Positions 25,256 to 34,911 of a DNA stretch of 64,000 bases are shown one piece after another. The position numbers and the translations under genes are program-made. The DNA is from CAIVAT01 sp964473485 (lineage in GTDB: Bacteria; Bacteroidota; Bacteroidia; Bacteroidales; FEN-979): NCBI GenBank assembly GCA_964473485.1, contig CAYYPH010000003.1, forward strand, positions 62,001-126,000, in the 5' to 3' direction. Position 1 is the first letter of the stretch. The number at the start of each line of letters is the position of its first letter. The notes under the pieces were generated by a model, which did no database searches, was not told where the DNA came from, and saw nothing but the letters and a program-made list of their open reading frames with translations.

Positions 25256-26365
25256 ATGGATATCAGACTTTACATATCATCACTGCTTGCGTTGCATGAC
25301 TGTGTAATCGTTCCCGGGTTTGGAGGCTTCATCGGCAATTACACCCCGGCGCGGATCGATCAGGAAAATCATGCCTTTCAGCCTCCGGCCAAGAAGCTGC
25401 TTTTCAATGTAAACCTCCGGCAGAACGACGGACTGCTTGCAGGAACAGTCGCTTCAGGCATGGGTATCACTTTTGATGCCGCCACTCGTCTGATTGATAC
25501 GTTTGTGGCTGATTGCAGGCAAACGATCAGAGAAGGGAAATCGTTCGTGATTCCGGGAGTCGGCAGGATTTTTTCGGGCAGGGAGGGAAATCTCCAGTTT
25601 GAACAGGAGAGATCGGCCAATCTTCTGCCCGATGCATTCGGGCTTACTTCCTTTATTTCACCCCCGATCGTACGAAACGGACTTTCTGCAGGCAATCCGG
25701 CGGCAGGCCAATCCCCGGTCGGAAAGGGTTCCGGAAAATCCTTCCGCTTGCCGGGTCTCGTCAAATGGGCTGCCATTTTAGCAGTGCCTGTGGGTGCGGC
25801 GCTCTTCTTCGGTATCAACCAGTACCGGACGGGTGCTTTTGAACCGATGAACAATGCGGGTGTCTTCAGCTCGGTGTTTTCAAGGTTCTCATCCGCCTCG
25901 CTGGTTGAGAGAAAGCAGGCTCCCGATGCTCCTCCGCGTCAACAGTTTCAGTTTGAACAAACCCCTTCCGCTTTCGGTACCAGTCTTCCTGAGGAGGTTG
26001 ACGATGTTATGCAGGCGTTGCCTGAGCCGGCACCCGTGAATGAAGCAACATCAGACCTGGATGTTATGCCGGCCGTAACCATCAGCGCATTGCCGCAAGG
26101 TGAAAAGACCGTACCCGCGGATCCTTCCGGACGTGCTGAGCCGAAGTATATCGTCATAGTCGGTGCCTTCAGGGCAAAACATAACGCTGAAAAACTGGTC
26201 AGTGATCTTAAACGCGATGGCATGGATGCGGTTCTGTTTGATCGATCCGAAACCGGTCTTTTCAGGGTCTCTATCGGTGAATTCGAACAAAGAGAAGAGG
26301 CCAGCCAATTGCTTGACGCCGCCAGATCGGGAGATTTGCCGGGAGCATGGCTGCTTGAAAAATAG
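25256..26365 (+). CDS. HU-CCDC81 and SPOR domain envelope protein
   Basis: A 369-residue protein. I place the start at ATG 25256 (MDIRLYISSLLALHDCVIVP), matching the usual HU-CCDC81 start, rather than ATG 25220, which adds 12 unrelated residues. Order: two HU-like CCDC81 domains (about 1-140, with PGFGGFIGNY and VIPGVGRIF), a single transmembrane helix (WAAILAVPVGAALFFGI), a Pro/Ser-rich linker, and a C-terminal SPOR domain (YIVIVGAFRAKHNAEKLV to the end). The layout implies an inner-membrane anchor with the SPOR domain binding denuded peptidoglycan at division sites and the HU-like domains in the cytoplasm; function is inferred from domains. Confidence 0.85.
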   Translation: MDIRLYISSLLALHDCVIVPGFGGFIGNYTPARIDQENHAFQPPAKKLLFNVNLRQNDGLLAGTVASGMGITFDAATRLIDTFVADCRQTIREGKSFVIPGVGRIFSGREGNLQFEQERSANLLPDAFGLTSFISPPIVRNGLSAGNPAAGQSPVGKGSGKSFRLPGLVKWAAILAVPVGAALFFGINQYRTGAFEPMNNAGVFSSVFSRFSSASLVERKQAPDAPPRQQFQFEQTPSAFGTSLPEEVDDVMQALPEPAPVNEATSDLDVMPAVTISALPQGEKTVPADPSGRAEPKYIVIVGAFRAKHNAEKLVSDLKRDGMDAVLFDRSETGLFRVSIGEFEQREEASQLLDAARSGDLPGAWLLEK

Positions 26366-26371
26366 TTTCCT

Positions 26372-27028
26372 GTGGCCAAGAAAAAGCTTATCCATTTCAG
26401 GGAAAACCTGACCTTTCCGCATCTGTTCCAACCGAAATACCATGATCTGATTGCCGGTTTCCCATTGCGGGGGAACTGGAATAAATCCTATTTCAGAAAC
26501 GGTCATCCCATCGTGGCCGAACTTGGCTGCGGCAAAGGGGAGTACACAGTCGGACTGGCTGCTGCTGATCCGGGAAGGAATTTCATCGGCATCGACTGGA
26601 AAGGTGCCAGGCTCTGGCGGGGTTGCAAAACGGTGGCCGAAAAACGGATGGAGAACGTTGCCTTTGTCAGGACCCAGATTGGCATGATCGGTCACCTGTT
26701 CGCACCCGGAGAGATCTCGGAGATATGGATCACCTTTCCTGACCCGCAGGTGAAAAAGGAGCGGTGCCGGTTGACCTCACCGGGTTTCCTGGATAAATAT
26801 TCGGAGATTATGATACCAGGCGGCATCATTCACCTCAAGACCGACGATACCTTTTTCTACGATTATACCCTCTCGGTGATCACCGGCAGGCGATATACCG
26901 TGGTTGAAAACGTAACGGACCTTTACGGGAGCAACCGGACGGATGTCACAGTCACCATCCGTACGTATTACGAGAACATGTGGCTGGAACTGGGGAAAAA
27001 TATCTATTATCTTTCATTTCGTATCTGA
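26372..27028 (+). CDS. trmB: tRNA (guanine(46)-N7)-methyltransferase
   Basis: A 218-residue SAM-dependent methyltransferase read from a GTG start six bases after the SPOR gene; the first residues AKKKLIHFRENLTFPH fit the Bacteroidota TrmB start. Motifs: SAM-binding AELGCGKGEYTVGLA, IGIDWKGARL and the TrmB signature WITFPDPQVKKE. It places m7G at position 46 of tRNA. It is three bases from the following peptidase gene, so the two are almost certainly cotranscribed. Confidence 0.93.
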   Translation: MAKKKLIHFRENLTFPHLFQPKYHDLIAGFPLRGNWNKSYFRNGHPIVAELGCGKGEYTVGLAAADPGRNFIGIDWKGARLWRGCKTVAEKRMENVAFVRTQIGMIGHLFAPGEISEIWITFPDPQVKKERCRLTSPGFLDKYSEIMIPGGIIHLKTDDTFFYDYTLSVITGRRYTVVENVTDLYGSNRTDVTVTIRTYYENMWLELGKNIYYLSFRI

Positions 27029-27031
27029 ATT

Positions 27032-29194
27032 ATGAAGAAACTAATCTGCGGACTGTTACTCTTTACACTTCTCCATCACCCGGCGCGGGCAGAGGAAGGC
27101 ATGTGGATCCCGATGCTGATCGAACAGCTTAACATCAGGAGGATGCAGGACCTGGGATTGCGGCTGTCGGCCGAAGACATTTACAGCATCAACCATTCAA
27201 GTCTCAAGGATGCCATTGTGCATTTCGGCGGAGGATGCACAGCCGAAATCGTATCGCCCGAAGGGTTGATCCTGACCAACCACCACTGCGGATTGGGCTC
27301 CATTCAGCGATTGAGCTCCCTGCAGCATGATTATATCACCAACGGATTCTGGGCCGCATCCCTTAAGGAAGAATTGCCCTGCCCCGGGCTTACAGTTACC
27401 CTTCTGGTGAGGATTGAGGATGTCACTGAAAGGGTTCTCAGGGGTATCAGCGAGGAGATGTCGTTGCTGGCCCGCAGCCAGATAATCGCGCGGAACAGCG
27501 CCCAGATTGAAAAGGAGGCCGCGGAAGGAACAGGGTATGAAGCGAAGATAAGACCGTTTTTTTATGGGAACCAGTATTACCTGTTCGTCAGCGAGGTGTT
27601 TAAAGATGTCAGGCTGGCTGGTGCCCCGCCGGCCGGTATTGGGAAATTCGGGGGAGATACCGATAACTGGATGTGGCCGCGCCATACCGGTGACTTCTCA
27701 GTTTTCAGGATTTATGCCGGTAAAGACAATAAAGCCGCCACGTATGCACCGGATAATGTTCCTTACAAACCGAAGAAATTCATCCCGGTTTCGCTGAAGG
27801 GTTATGAGAAGGGCGATTTTACCTTTGTTTTCGGCTACCCAGGTTCCACCCGCGAATACCTGCCGTCGTACGGGGTTGATCTTATCGCGAACAGAGAAAA
27901 TCCAGTCAGGATCGACCTCCGCCGGAAGCGCCTGGATGTGATCAACCAGGCCATGGATACAAGCCGGCTGATCCGGATCCAGTACACCGGTAAAGCCAAC
28001 GGAATTGCAAACTTCTGGAAGAAGATGATCGGGGAGTCGAAGGGAATCAGGCAGGCCGGAGTGATTGCCGAAAAGCAGGCCGGCGAACAAAAGTTCCGGG
28101 AGTGGGCTGGCAGCGATGCGGGCAGAAACCTCCGCTACGGTGGGCTTTTGGCTGCCTTTGAGTCGGTATATAAAGAATACACCCCGGTAGATATTTCTTC
28201 CATCTATCTGACTGAAGCCGGACAATCGATCGAGGTGATCAGGTTTGCCGCAGGATTCAGGGAACTGGTTGAACTTTCGGGAAAGAAGGAGACTCCCGAT
28301 TCGGTCATCGCCCGCAAGGTAAAGGGATTGGATAAACCGATCCGCGATTTTTACAGGAATTACAACCGTGAGGTCGACCGGCGGTTGGCCATGATATTGA
28401 CCGGGGAGATGGGTGAACGGATGGATGCTAAATACCTGCCCGGCATTTTTGCCACCGATAAACTTCTCAGGAATAAACAGTACCAGGCCTTTGCCGTTGA
28501 GCTTTACCGCCGGTCGGTGTTTCCCGACAGCATCGCGCTGCAGTCACTGTTGTCGGGTTATCAGAAAAAACATTACCAAAAGCTTGCCGGGGATCCTGTT
28601 TTTGTGTACATGAAAAGCATTTACGACCGGTACGAAAAACAGGTTCAGCCTGCCACCCGTAAATACCAGGCCGATGTCGACAGCCTGATGCGTATCTACG
28701 TTGCCGGATTGATGGAAATGAATCCGGGTAAGACCTTTTACCCGGATGCCAACTCAACGCTTCGTGTTGCTTTTGGAAAAGTGGATGGTTTTTCGCCTGC
28801 CGATGCGGTAGATTACCGGCATTATACAACCCTTGAAGGGGTTATGCAAAAGGAGGATCCGGCCGTTTACGACTACCGGGTCGACGGTCGCCTGAAGAAA
28901 CTTTTCACCGACAGGGAATATGGAATCTATGCAGATGCGAACGGGGAGATGCGCGTGGCGTTTATCGCTTCGAACCATACAACCGGTGGCAATTCGGGCA
29001 GCCCTGTGCTGAATGCAAGCGGTGAACTGATCGGCATCAATTTCGACCGTAACTGGGAGGGAACCATGAGCGACCTGCGCTATGATCCTTCACGTTGCCG
29101 CAACATAGCCCTCGATATCCGGTATTGTCTTTTTATTATCGACAAATATGCCGGTTGCCGCAGACTGGTCGAGGAGATGACCCTGGTGAAATGA
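27032..29194 (+). CDS. S46 family dipeptidyl-peptidase, DPP11-like (Asp/Glu-specific)
   Basis: A 720-residue exported serine peptidase with signal peptide (MKKLICGLLLFTLLHHPARA, 20 residues). The chymotrypsin-like triad candidates are His85 in LTNHHCG, an Asp in DTDNWMWPRHTGD (Asp211 or Asp221) and Ser655 in GGNSGSPV. Residue 673 is Arg (NFDRNWEG). In the family, Arg673 marks DPP11, which removes dipeptides with acidic second residue, while Gly marks DPP7; length and the His, Ser and Arg positions match my memory of the Porphyromonas enzyme. It acts in the periplasm on peptides imported for amino acid fermentation. Last gene of the kdsB-trmB run. Confidence 0.92.
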   Translation: MKKLICGLLLFTLLHHPARAEEGMWIPMLIEQLNIRRMQDLGLRLSAEDIYSINHSSLKDAIVHFGGGCTAEIVSPEGLILTNHHCGLGSIQRLSSLQHDYITNGFWAASLKEELPCPGLTVTLLVRIEDVTERVLRGISEEMSLLARSQIIARNSAQIEKEAAEGTGYEAKIRPFFYGNQYYLFVSEVFKDVRLAGAPPAGIGKFGGDTDNWMWPRHTGDFSVFRIYAGKDNKAATYAPDNVPYKPKKFIPVSLKGYEKGDFTFVFGYPGSTREYLPSYGVDLIANRENPVRIDLRRKRLDVINQAMDTSRLIRIQYTGKANGIANFWKKMIGESKGIRQAGVIAEKQAGEQKFREWAGSDAGRNLRYGGLLAAFESVYKEYTPVDISSIYLTEAGQSIEVIRFAAGFRELVELSGKKETPDSVIARKVKGLDKPIRDFYRNYNREVDRRLAMILTGEMGERMDAKYLPGIFATDKLLRNKQYQAFAVELYRRSVFPDSIALQSLLSGYQKKHYQKLAGDPVFVYMKSIYDRYEKQVQPATRKYQADVDSLMRIYVAGLMEMNPGKTFYPDANSTLRVAFGKVDGFSPADAVDYRHYTTLEGVMQKEDPAVYDYRVDGRLKKLFTDREYGIYADANGEMRVAFIASNHTTGGNSGSPVLNASGELIGINFDRNWEGTMSDLRYDPSRCRNIALDIRYCLFIIDKYAGCRRLVEEMTLVK

Positions 29195-29241
29195 TCTGAC
29201 TGATCACCGGATGTTTTCCGTGCCTTTCTCCCGCACGAGGT

Positions 29242-30099
29242 TCACCGGTAAATGGCAACCAGGGCATTCTGGATGGTGGGGTACCGGAACCTGAAACCGG
29301 CGTCGATCAGCTTCTTCGGACTTACATTCTGCCCCTGCAGCAATACCTGAGCCCCTTCGCCGTAAATCATTTTCATGGCAAATGCCGGTATCGTAAGCCA
29401 GACCGGCTGAGTAAGCACCTTACCCAGTTTATCGCTGAATTCGTAATTGGTCGACGGGAAAGGCGAAACCAGATTCACCACGCCGCTCAGCGATTCGTTT
29501 TCGATGATGAATAGCAATGCATCGATAAGGTCGGCAATATGGATAAATGATACAGCCTGGCTTCCGTCGCCGATCCTGGCGCCAAGCCCGATGCTGAAAG
29601 GCCGGTGCATTTTGGCAAGCGCGCCACCCTCTTTACCCAATACCACCCCGGTTCTGAAAATCACTACCCGCGTAGAGTCGCAACACAGCATTGCACTCGC
29701 CTCCCATTCCTGGCAAACCCTGGCTAAAAAACCGGTGGCGAAGGAGGTGCTTGACTCATCATGAGACCCCTCACCGCTGTAAATTCCGATGGCCGAAGAA
29801 CTCAGAAAAGCGGCGGGTTTTTTGGTTGCCTTGTTGATGGCCCTGGCGATCTTGGTGGTGGTTAAAAGCCTGCTGTTCAGGATCTCCTGTTTGTATTCGG
29901 CAGTCCATTTTGCTGCCACCGGAGCGCCGGCCAGGTTGATCACCACATCGGTCCCTTCTATTTTCTCGAGGCAGAAATCAACATCGTTGAGCCTGAGGCT
30001 TTCGCGGTCGATCATCCGGATGGTCCAACCCAGCTGCCGCATCCTGTTTCTCAGGGCCTGTCCGATAAAACCGGTGGCCCCGCTTATCGCAAAGTTCAT
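29242..30099 (-). CDS. TIGR01777 family NAD-dependent epimerase (SDR superfamily)
   Basis: A 285-residue extended short-chain dehydrogenase: Rossmann start MNFAISGATGFIGQALRNRM, the VVINLAGAPVAAKWT motif, FLSSSAIGIYSG and the DUF1731-like C-terminus (WLTIPAFAMKMIYGEGAQVL). This is the pattern of the YfcH/TIGR01777 group, whose substrate is unknown. It is transcribed towards the S46 peptidase gene and away from the mutA operon. No partner gene is on its strand. Confidence 0.9.
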   Translation of the reverse strand: MNFAISGATGFIGQALRNRMRQLGWTIRMIDRESLRLNDVDFCLEKIEGTDVVINLAGAPVAAKWTAEYKQEILNSRLLTTTKIARAINKATKKPAAFLSSSAIGIYSGEGSHDESSTSFATGFLARVCQEWEASAMLCCDSTRVVIFRTGVVLGKEGGALAKMHRPFSIGLGARIGDGSQAVSFIHIADLIDALLFIIENESLSGVVNLVSPFPSTNYEFSDKLGKVLTQPVWLTIPAFAMKMIYGEGAQVLLQGQNVSPKKLIDAGFRFRYPTIQNALVAIYR

Positions 30100-30129
30100 A
30101 GTTTTTTTTAGTAAAGTTATGGAATTCTT

Positions 30130-30137
30130 TATATTTG
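30130..30137 (+). promoter_or_regulatory. -7 element TATATTTG upstream of mutA
   Basis: TATATTTG fits TAnnTTTG; a T-rich TTTAG lies near the -33 position. The first ATG of the long 30202-39141 operon is 65 bases downstream. Confidence 0.5.
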
Positions 30138-30201
30138 CGTTACTTTTTGAGCAATGATGCGAGAAAATTCCTAACCTGCTTAAACTTGTAATCGGAATAT
30201 T

Positions 30202-32085
30202 ATGGAACGAGAGGATCAGCCAAAATTATTTACCGGTTTTCCACCTGTGTCGACTGCTGAATGGGAAGAAAAGATCATCGCCGATCTGAAGGGAGCCGAC
30301 TATGCGAAAAAACTCATATGGAAAACAGAGGAAGGATTTGATGTAAAACCTTACTACAGATCAGAGGATCTTGACAACCTTGATCACATGCATGCCCTGC
30401 CCGATTCTCTGCCTTATGTGCGGGGAGTGAGACCGATGGGCAACGACTGGTCGGTACGCCAGGACTTTGATACTACTGACGTTACTCAGGCCAATGCCCG
30501 GGCCCTGAGTGCCATCGCCTGCGGAGCCGACGCGGTGGGGTTCAACGTAACTGAGATCACAACGCACCGGCAGATGAGCGAATTGCTGAATGGCATAGAC
30601 TTGAAGAAGACCGCCGTTCATTTTACCACATCACGGTCGTATCCGCTTTCGATAGAACTGCTGATCTACGAAGTAAGTCACCGGGCTGAAGGAGGAGAAC
30701 TGGTAAGGGGTTCCGTGAATTTCGATCCCATCAGCTACCTCTTGCTGCATGGTGATTTCTATGTCAACTGGGCCCATAACCTTGAGGAAACCGAATACCT
30801 GCTCAACACCCTTTCGAAGCGTCTGCCGCAATTCAAACTGATAACCGTCAACGGACACTATTTCCAGGATTCAGGATCCACCCTGGTGCAGGAGCTGGCT
30901 TACAGCCTGGCATCTGCCAACGAGTACCTCGCCGGACTTACCGAAAAAGGCTTTTCGGTCGATATGGTTGCTCCCTACATTCAATTCAGCATGGCAACCG
31001 GTCCGGCCTATTTCCTTGAAATCGCCAAACTCAGGGCTGCACGGTTGCTCTGGACTCATATGATCGGGCAGTACAATCCTAAAAACAGTGATTCATCCCG
31101 CCTGTTTATTCATGCACGCACGGCCCGGTGGAACAAAACGTTGTATGATCCGTACGTCAACATGCTCAGGACCACTACCGAAGGCATGTCGGCCGCCTTG
31201 GGGAACGCCGACTCAATGACCATTGAACCCTTTGATATCTCATTCAGGCAACCGGGCGGTTTTTCTGAACGCATTGCACGAAATCAGCAACTGATCCTGA
31301 AAGAGGAATCTTACCTTGACAAGATTGCTGATCCTGCAGCGGGGTCCTATTACATTGAGAAGCTTACCCATTCCATGGCCCATCATGCCTGGGATCTTTT
31401 CCGCGAAATAGAATCATCGGGCGGAATGATCGAATGCATTAAAAAGGGTTATATCCAGGAGGAAATAACAAAGAGTCGCCAGCGTAAAGAGGCCGATTTT
31501 GCGCAACGCAAACTCGTTTTGCTGGGAACCAACCAGTATCCCAACACCATGGAGAAGATGCGGCCGATGATCGATGCCTCCGGCGAAATAGAAGAGAGCA
31601 AACCAGCTGCATACCCAAAAATTCAACCGTTCAGAGCCGGGGCGGCCTTCGAGGCGATCAGGCTCGCCACTGAGCTGTACGAGGAGCAGGAGCAACGTAA
31701 ACCTTCGGTTTTCCTCTTCACGATGGGCAACCTGGCCATGCTCAGGGCCCGTGCGGGTTTCACTGCCAACTTTTTCGGATGTGCCGGCTATGAGATCATC
31801 GACAACCCGGGTTTTGCCTCTGTTGATGAGGGAGTGGAGGCGGCACTGGCATCGGGTGCCCCGGTGGTGGTGATCTGCAGTTCAGATGAGGAATATCTCA
31901 CCATCGTTCCCGAAATCGCCCAAAAACTGAAACAGAAGACCCCTTCCACACTGCTTATGGTGGCCGGTTATCCAAAGGAAATGATCGACACTTTTAAAGC
32001 TGCCGGGGTTGATGATTTTATCCATGTCAGGAGCAACCTGCTGGAAACGCTGCAGCGAATCAATAAGATGCTTCATATTCAATAA
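30202..32085 (+). CDS. mutA: Methylmalonyl-CoA mutase, small subunit
   Basis: A 627-residue subunit of the heterodimeric mutase that converts succinyl-CoA and methylmalonyl-CoA. It has the mutase TIM-barrel pattern (YVRGVRPMGNDWSVRQDF, FSMATGPAYFLEIAKLRAARLLW, FRQPGGFSERIARNQQLI, ADPAAGSYYIEKLTHSMA) and a C-terminal cobalamin-domain-like fold, but without the DxHxxG cobalamin ligand, as expected for the non-catalytic small subunit. The large subunit, normally adjacent, is 3.7 kb downstream behind three unrelated genes. With MutB it serves the propionate/succinate route common in fermenting Bacteroidota. Confidence 0.95.
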   Translation: MEREDQPKLFTGFPPVSTAEWEEKIIADLKGADYAKKLIWKTEEGFDVKPYYRSEDLDNLDHMHALPDSLPYVRGVRPMGNDWSVRQDFDTTDVTQANARALSAIACGADAVGFNVTEITTHRQMSELLNGIDLKKTAVHFTTSRSYPLSIELLIYEVSHRAEGGELVRGSVNFDPISYLLLHGDFYVNWAHNLEETEYLLNTLSKRLPQFKLITVNGHYFQDSGSTLVQELAYSLASANEYLAGLTEKGFSVDMVAPYIQFSMATGPAYFLEIAKLRAARLLWTHMIGQYNPKNSDSSRLFIHARTARWNKTLYDPYVNMLRTTTEGMSAALGNADSMTIEPFDISFRQPGGFSERIARNQQLILKEESYLDKIADPAAGSYYIEKLTHSMAHHAWDLFREIESSGGMIECIKKGYIQEEITKSRQRKEADFAQRKLVLLGTNQYPNTMEKMRPMIDASGEIEESKPAAYPKIQPFRAGAAFEAIRLATELYEEQEQRKPSVFLFTMGNLAMLRARAGFTANFFGCAGYEIIDNPGFASVDEGVEAALASGAPVVVICSSDEEYLTIVPEIAQKLKQKTPSTLLMVAGYPKEMIDTFKAAGVDDFIHVRSNLLETLQRINKMLHIQ

Positions 32086-32111
32086 TTCATACACCAAACA
32101 ATCAAGTTCAT

Positions 32112-32531
32112 ATGAACAACAATCCATCAATGCAGGGTCAGCCATCGTCGGGAAAGGGGCCTTTGTCGATTCTCGTGGTTGAAGATAACGCGATCAACCT
32201 GCGACTGATCAGTGCCGCTCTTGTCAGGGCGGGACATAAGGTTGATTCAGCGTTGGATGGTTCGATCGCCGTGGATAAGTTTAGCCAGAACAGTTATGAC
32301 GCTATACTGATGGATATCATGATGCCTGTGATGGATGGAATCAGTGCGACCCGTGCCATCAGGCGGATTGAAGCGGAAAAGCAGATTCCCGAAAGCAAAC
32401 GGGTGAAGATCATTGCCATTACGGCCAATGCCTTTGAAGACGACCGGACCAAGTTTTTCGAAGCGGGGATGAATTATTACATGAACAAGCCGATCGAGAT
32501 TGACGAGTTACATCGCATTCTGAACAAGTAA
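32112..32531 (+). CDS. Single-domain response regulator
   Basis: A 139-residue protein: a short disordered N-terminus, then one receiver domain with the acidic pair in LVVEDNAINLRL, Asp68 in LMDIMMPVMDG as the phosphorylation site, Thr in AITANAF and Lys in YYMNKPIEI. No output domain. Its neighbours are mutA (26 bases upstream) and a hybrid histidine kinase (14 bases downstream), so it most likely belongs to a phosphorelay with that kinase. The receiver is similar in style to the two receivers in the kinase. Confidence 0.9.
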   Translation: MNNNPSMQGQPSSGKGPLSILVVEDNAINLRLISAALVRAGHKVDSALDGSIAVDKFSQNSYDAILMDIMMPVMDGISATRAIRRIEAEKQIPESKRVKIIAITANAFEDDRTKFFEAGMNYYMNKPIEIDELHRILNK

Positions 32532-32545
32532 AAGCAGACATTTTC

Positions 32546-34906
32546 ATGGAAAAAGTCAGGCTATCGTTCCGCACCTTTCTGGTACCCCTGCTCATCTATG
32601 TTGCCGGGGTGGTTGCCTATGCCATTTATGTCGGGTATCAGGAAAAAATACGGATCATGGATGAGATCGACGCAAAACTGATCCATGCCGCTGAAAATAT
32701 CCAGTATATCCTGCCCGATGGTTTTCATAATTACGCGACTGGTCCCGACGCTGTGAATGATTCCATAGACAGCATCAATATCAGGTTGTTGTCGGATTAT
32801 GCACGGATCAACAACCTGTCTTACATTTACACCGCGGTGGTCAAAGACGGCAAGGTGTTTTTTACCTCTTCGAGTGCCAGTGAAGATGACATCAGGGAAA
32901 ATGACCTGCCCTATTACTGGCAGGAATACCCCGAGGCAACTGCCGAGTTTAAAGCCTCCGTAGGCAGAGAGGTTCCGACACTGGAAACAGCCGAGGATCG
33001 CTGGGGCACCTTCCGCAGCGCAATCATCAGCATGACCTCCCCCGGGGGCAATCGTTTTCTGGCCGGTGCCGACATGAACATCTCCTTTGTACGCGATAAG
33101 GTGTTCAAGGGTGTGAAACGGGTCCTCATGCAGGCGCTCTTCTTCTTCCTCATCTTCGTGCCATTTTTCATCACCCTTCACCGTTTTCACAGGAAAAACA
33201 ACCAAATACTGGAAACACAGATCGAGGAAAAAAAGCTGGCCGATGCCAGACTTGAAGGATACAAGAAACATCTTGAAGAGATCATAAAAATGCGCACGGA
33301 ACAACTTCAGATCGAGATCGCCGAACGAAAGATGATTGAGGAGGAGCTGAAGAAGGCCAAAGAGGTTGCCATTCGTGAAAGCCGTGCCAAATCGATTTTC
33401 CTTGCCAATATGAGTCATGAGATACGTACCCCGATGAATGGCGTGATCGGCATGGTAAACATTCTCAAGGATACTGAGCTGAACGACGAGCAACGCGAAT
33501 ACCTTGATATTATTGAGATCTCCGGTAACAACCTGCTTTCGATCATCAACGACATTCTTGATTTCTCAAAGATTGAGGCCGGCCAGGTAGAACTGGAAAA
33601 TATACCCTTTACCATTTCAAGGCAGGTAGAGGAGGTTACGAAATTGCTCCACATGCGTGCCGAAGCCAAGGGCCTGAAGTTGTTTTTCACTATTTCTCCC
33701 GAAATACCAGAGAATGTAAAGGGCGATCCTGTCAGGTTCAAGCAGATTATCATAAACCTCACCAACAACGCCATCAAGTTTACCAATACCGGTAGCGTCA
33801 CCATTGCCCTGGAACTGGTGTCAAAGAATGACAAGAAACAGGTAATCAGATGTTCTGTCCGCGATACCGGCATCGGAATCTCGGAAAAAGGTCAGGAGAA
33901 ACTCTTCAGGGAGTTCTCTCAGGCGGAGTCATCCACTACCAGGAATTATGGGGGGACCGGTCTTGGATTGAAAATTTCGAAGGACCTGGCTTACCTGATG
34001 GGCGGTGAAATCGGTGTGAACAGCATCGAGGGTAAGGGTTCAACATTTTGGTTTACGGTTGCCTTTGATCCGGTGTCGGATTCGGAACTTGAGAAACTAC
34101 AGGCTGAAAAGCGCGAAAAGCAGGGCAAGAAGCTTTCACTGCTGTTGGTTGAAGACAACTACATCAGCCAGAAAGTAGCCAAGACAGCCCTTGAACGTGA
34201 AGGCTACGAGCGTATCGAGATTGCCGAGAACGGAAAGGTAGCTGTTGAGATGTTCTCAGAAAAAGAATACCAGATCGTTTTGATGGACATCAGGATGCCG
34301 GTCATGGATGGTCTCGAAGCAACGGAGAAAATGCGTGCCATTGAAAAGCAGCACCCCGGAAGAACCCCCACGAACATCGTTGCATTCACAGCCTATGCGA
34401 TCGAAGGCGACCGTGAACGATTTATCCTTGCGGGAATGGATGATTATATCGCGAAGCCTTTCCAGCCTGAAGAACTGATACGGGTGATCGACAAATATGC
34501 CAGCAGGCTCCGGTTCCGTCAGCAGAAAAGCCTCCGGATATTGCTCGCCGAGGATAATAAGATCAACCAGAAGGTTGCGTCAAAAACCCTGGAATCGTTC
34601 GGGCACAAGGTTGAGGTGGTTGAGAACGGGTTACAGGCAGTTGAGAAAGTGAAGGCGAATGATTACGATCTGGTGCTGATGGACCTCGAGATGCCGGAAA
34701 TGGACGGCATCGAGGCTACCCGGAAGATCAGGCAATATGAGAAATCAGAGCAGGAACGGGGGATTGACCGGAAGCAACTGAAAATAGTTGCGTTAACGGC
34801 ACATTCGACCGTTGAGGACAAGAACAAATGCCTCGATGCGGGCATGGATGACTATATCAGCAAACCCTTCCGCCAGGCTGAAATTGCCCGGGCACTTTCA
34901 ATCTGA
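32546..34906 (+). CDS. Membrane hybrid histidine kinase with two receiver domains
   Basis: A 786-residue sensor kinase. Order: transmembrane helix at about 10-30, an extracytoplasmic Cache-like sensor of about 160 residues, second helix at about 193-213, coiled coil, HisKA with His291 in ANMSHEIRTPMNG, HATPase with DTGIGISEKG and GGTGLGLKIS, then two receivers with Asp581 (LMDIRMPVMDG) and Asp713 (LMDLEMPEMDG). No HPt domain and no DNA-binding domain is present in it or the neighbouring receiver protein, so the output must lie elsewhere. It sits inside the methylmalonyl-CoA mutase operon, five bases before the outer-membrane protein gene. Confidence 0.92.
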   Translation: MEKVRLSFRTFLVPLLIYVAGVVAYAIYVGYQEKIRIMDEIDAKLIHAAENIQYILPDGFHNYATGPDAVNDSIDSINIRLLSDYARINNLSYIYTAVVKDGKVFFTSSSASEDDIRENDLPYYWQEYPEATAEFKASVGREVPTLETAEDRWGTFRSAIISMTSPGGNRFLAGADMNISFVRDKVFKGVKRVLMQALFFFLIFVPFFITLHRFHRKNNQILETQIEEKKLADARLEGYKKHLEEIIKMRTEQLQIEIAERKMIEEELKKAKEVAIRESRAKSIFLANMSHEIRTPMNGVIGMVNILKDTELNDEQREYLDIIEISGNNLLSIINDILDFSKIEAGQVELENIPFTISRQVEEVTKLLHMRAEAKGLKLFFTISPEIPENVKGDPVRFKQIIINLTNNAIKFTNTGSVTIALELVSKNDKKQVIRCSVRDTGIGISEKGQEKLFREFSQAESSTTRNYGGTGLGLKISKDLAYLMGGEIGVNSIEGKGSTFWFTVAFDPVSDSELEKLQAEKREKQGKKLSLLLVEDNYISQKVAKTALEREGYERIEIAENGKVAVEMFSEKEYQIVLMDIRMPVMDGLEATEKMRAIEKQHPGRTPTNIVAFTAYAIEGDRERFILAGMDDYIAKPFQPEELIRVIDKYASRLRFRQQKSLRILLAEDNKINQKVASKTLESFGHKVEVVENGLQAVEKVKANDYDLVLMDLEMPEMDGIEATRKIRQYEKSEQERGIDRKQLKIVALTAHSTVEDKNKCLDAGMDDYISKPFRQAEIARALSI

Positions 34907-34911
34907 TCGTT

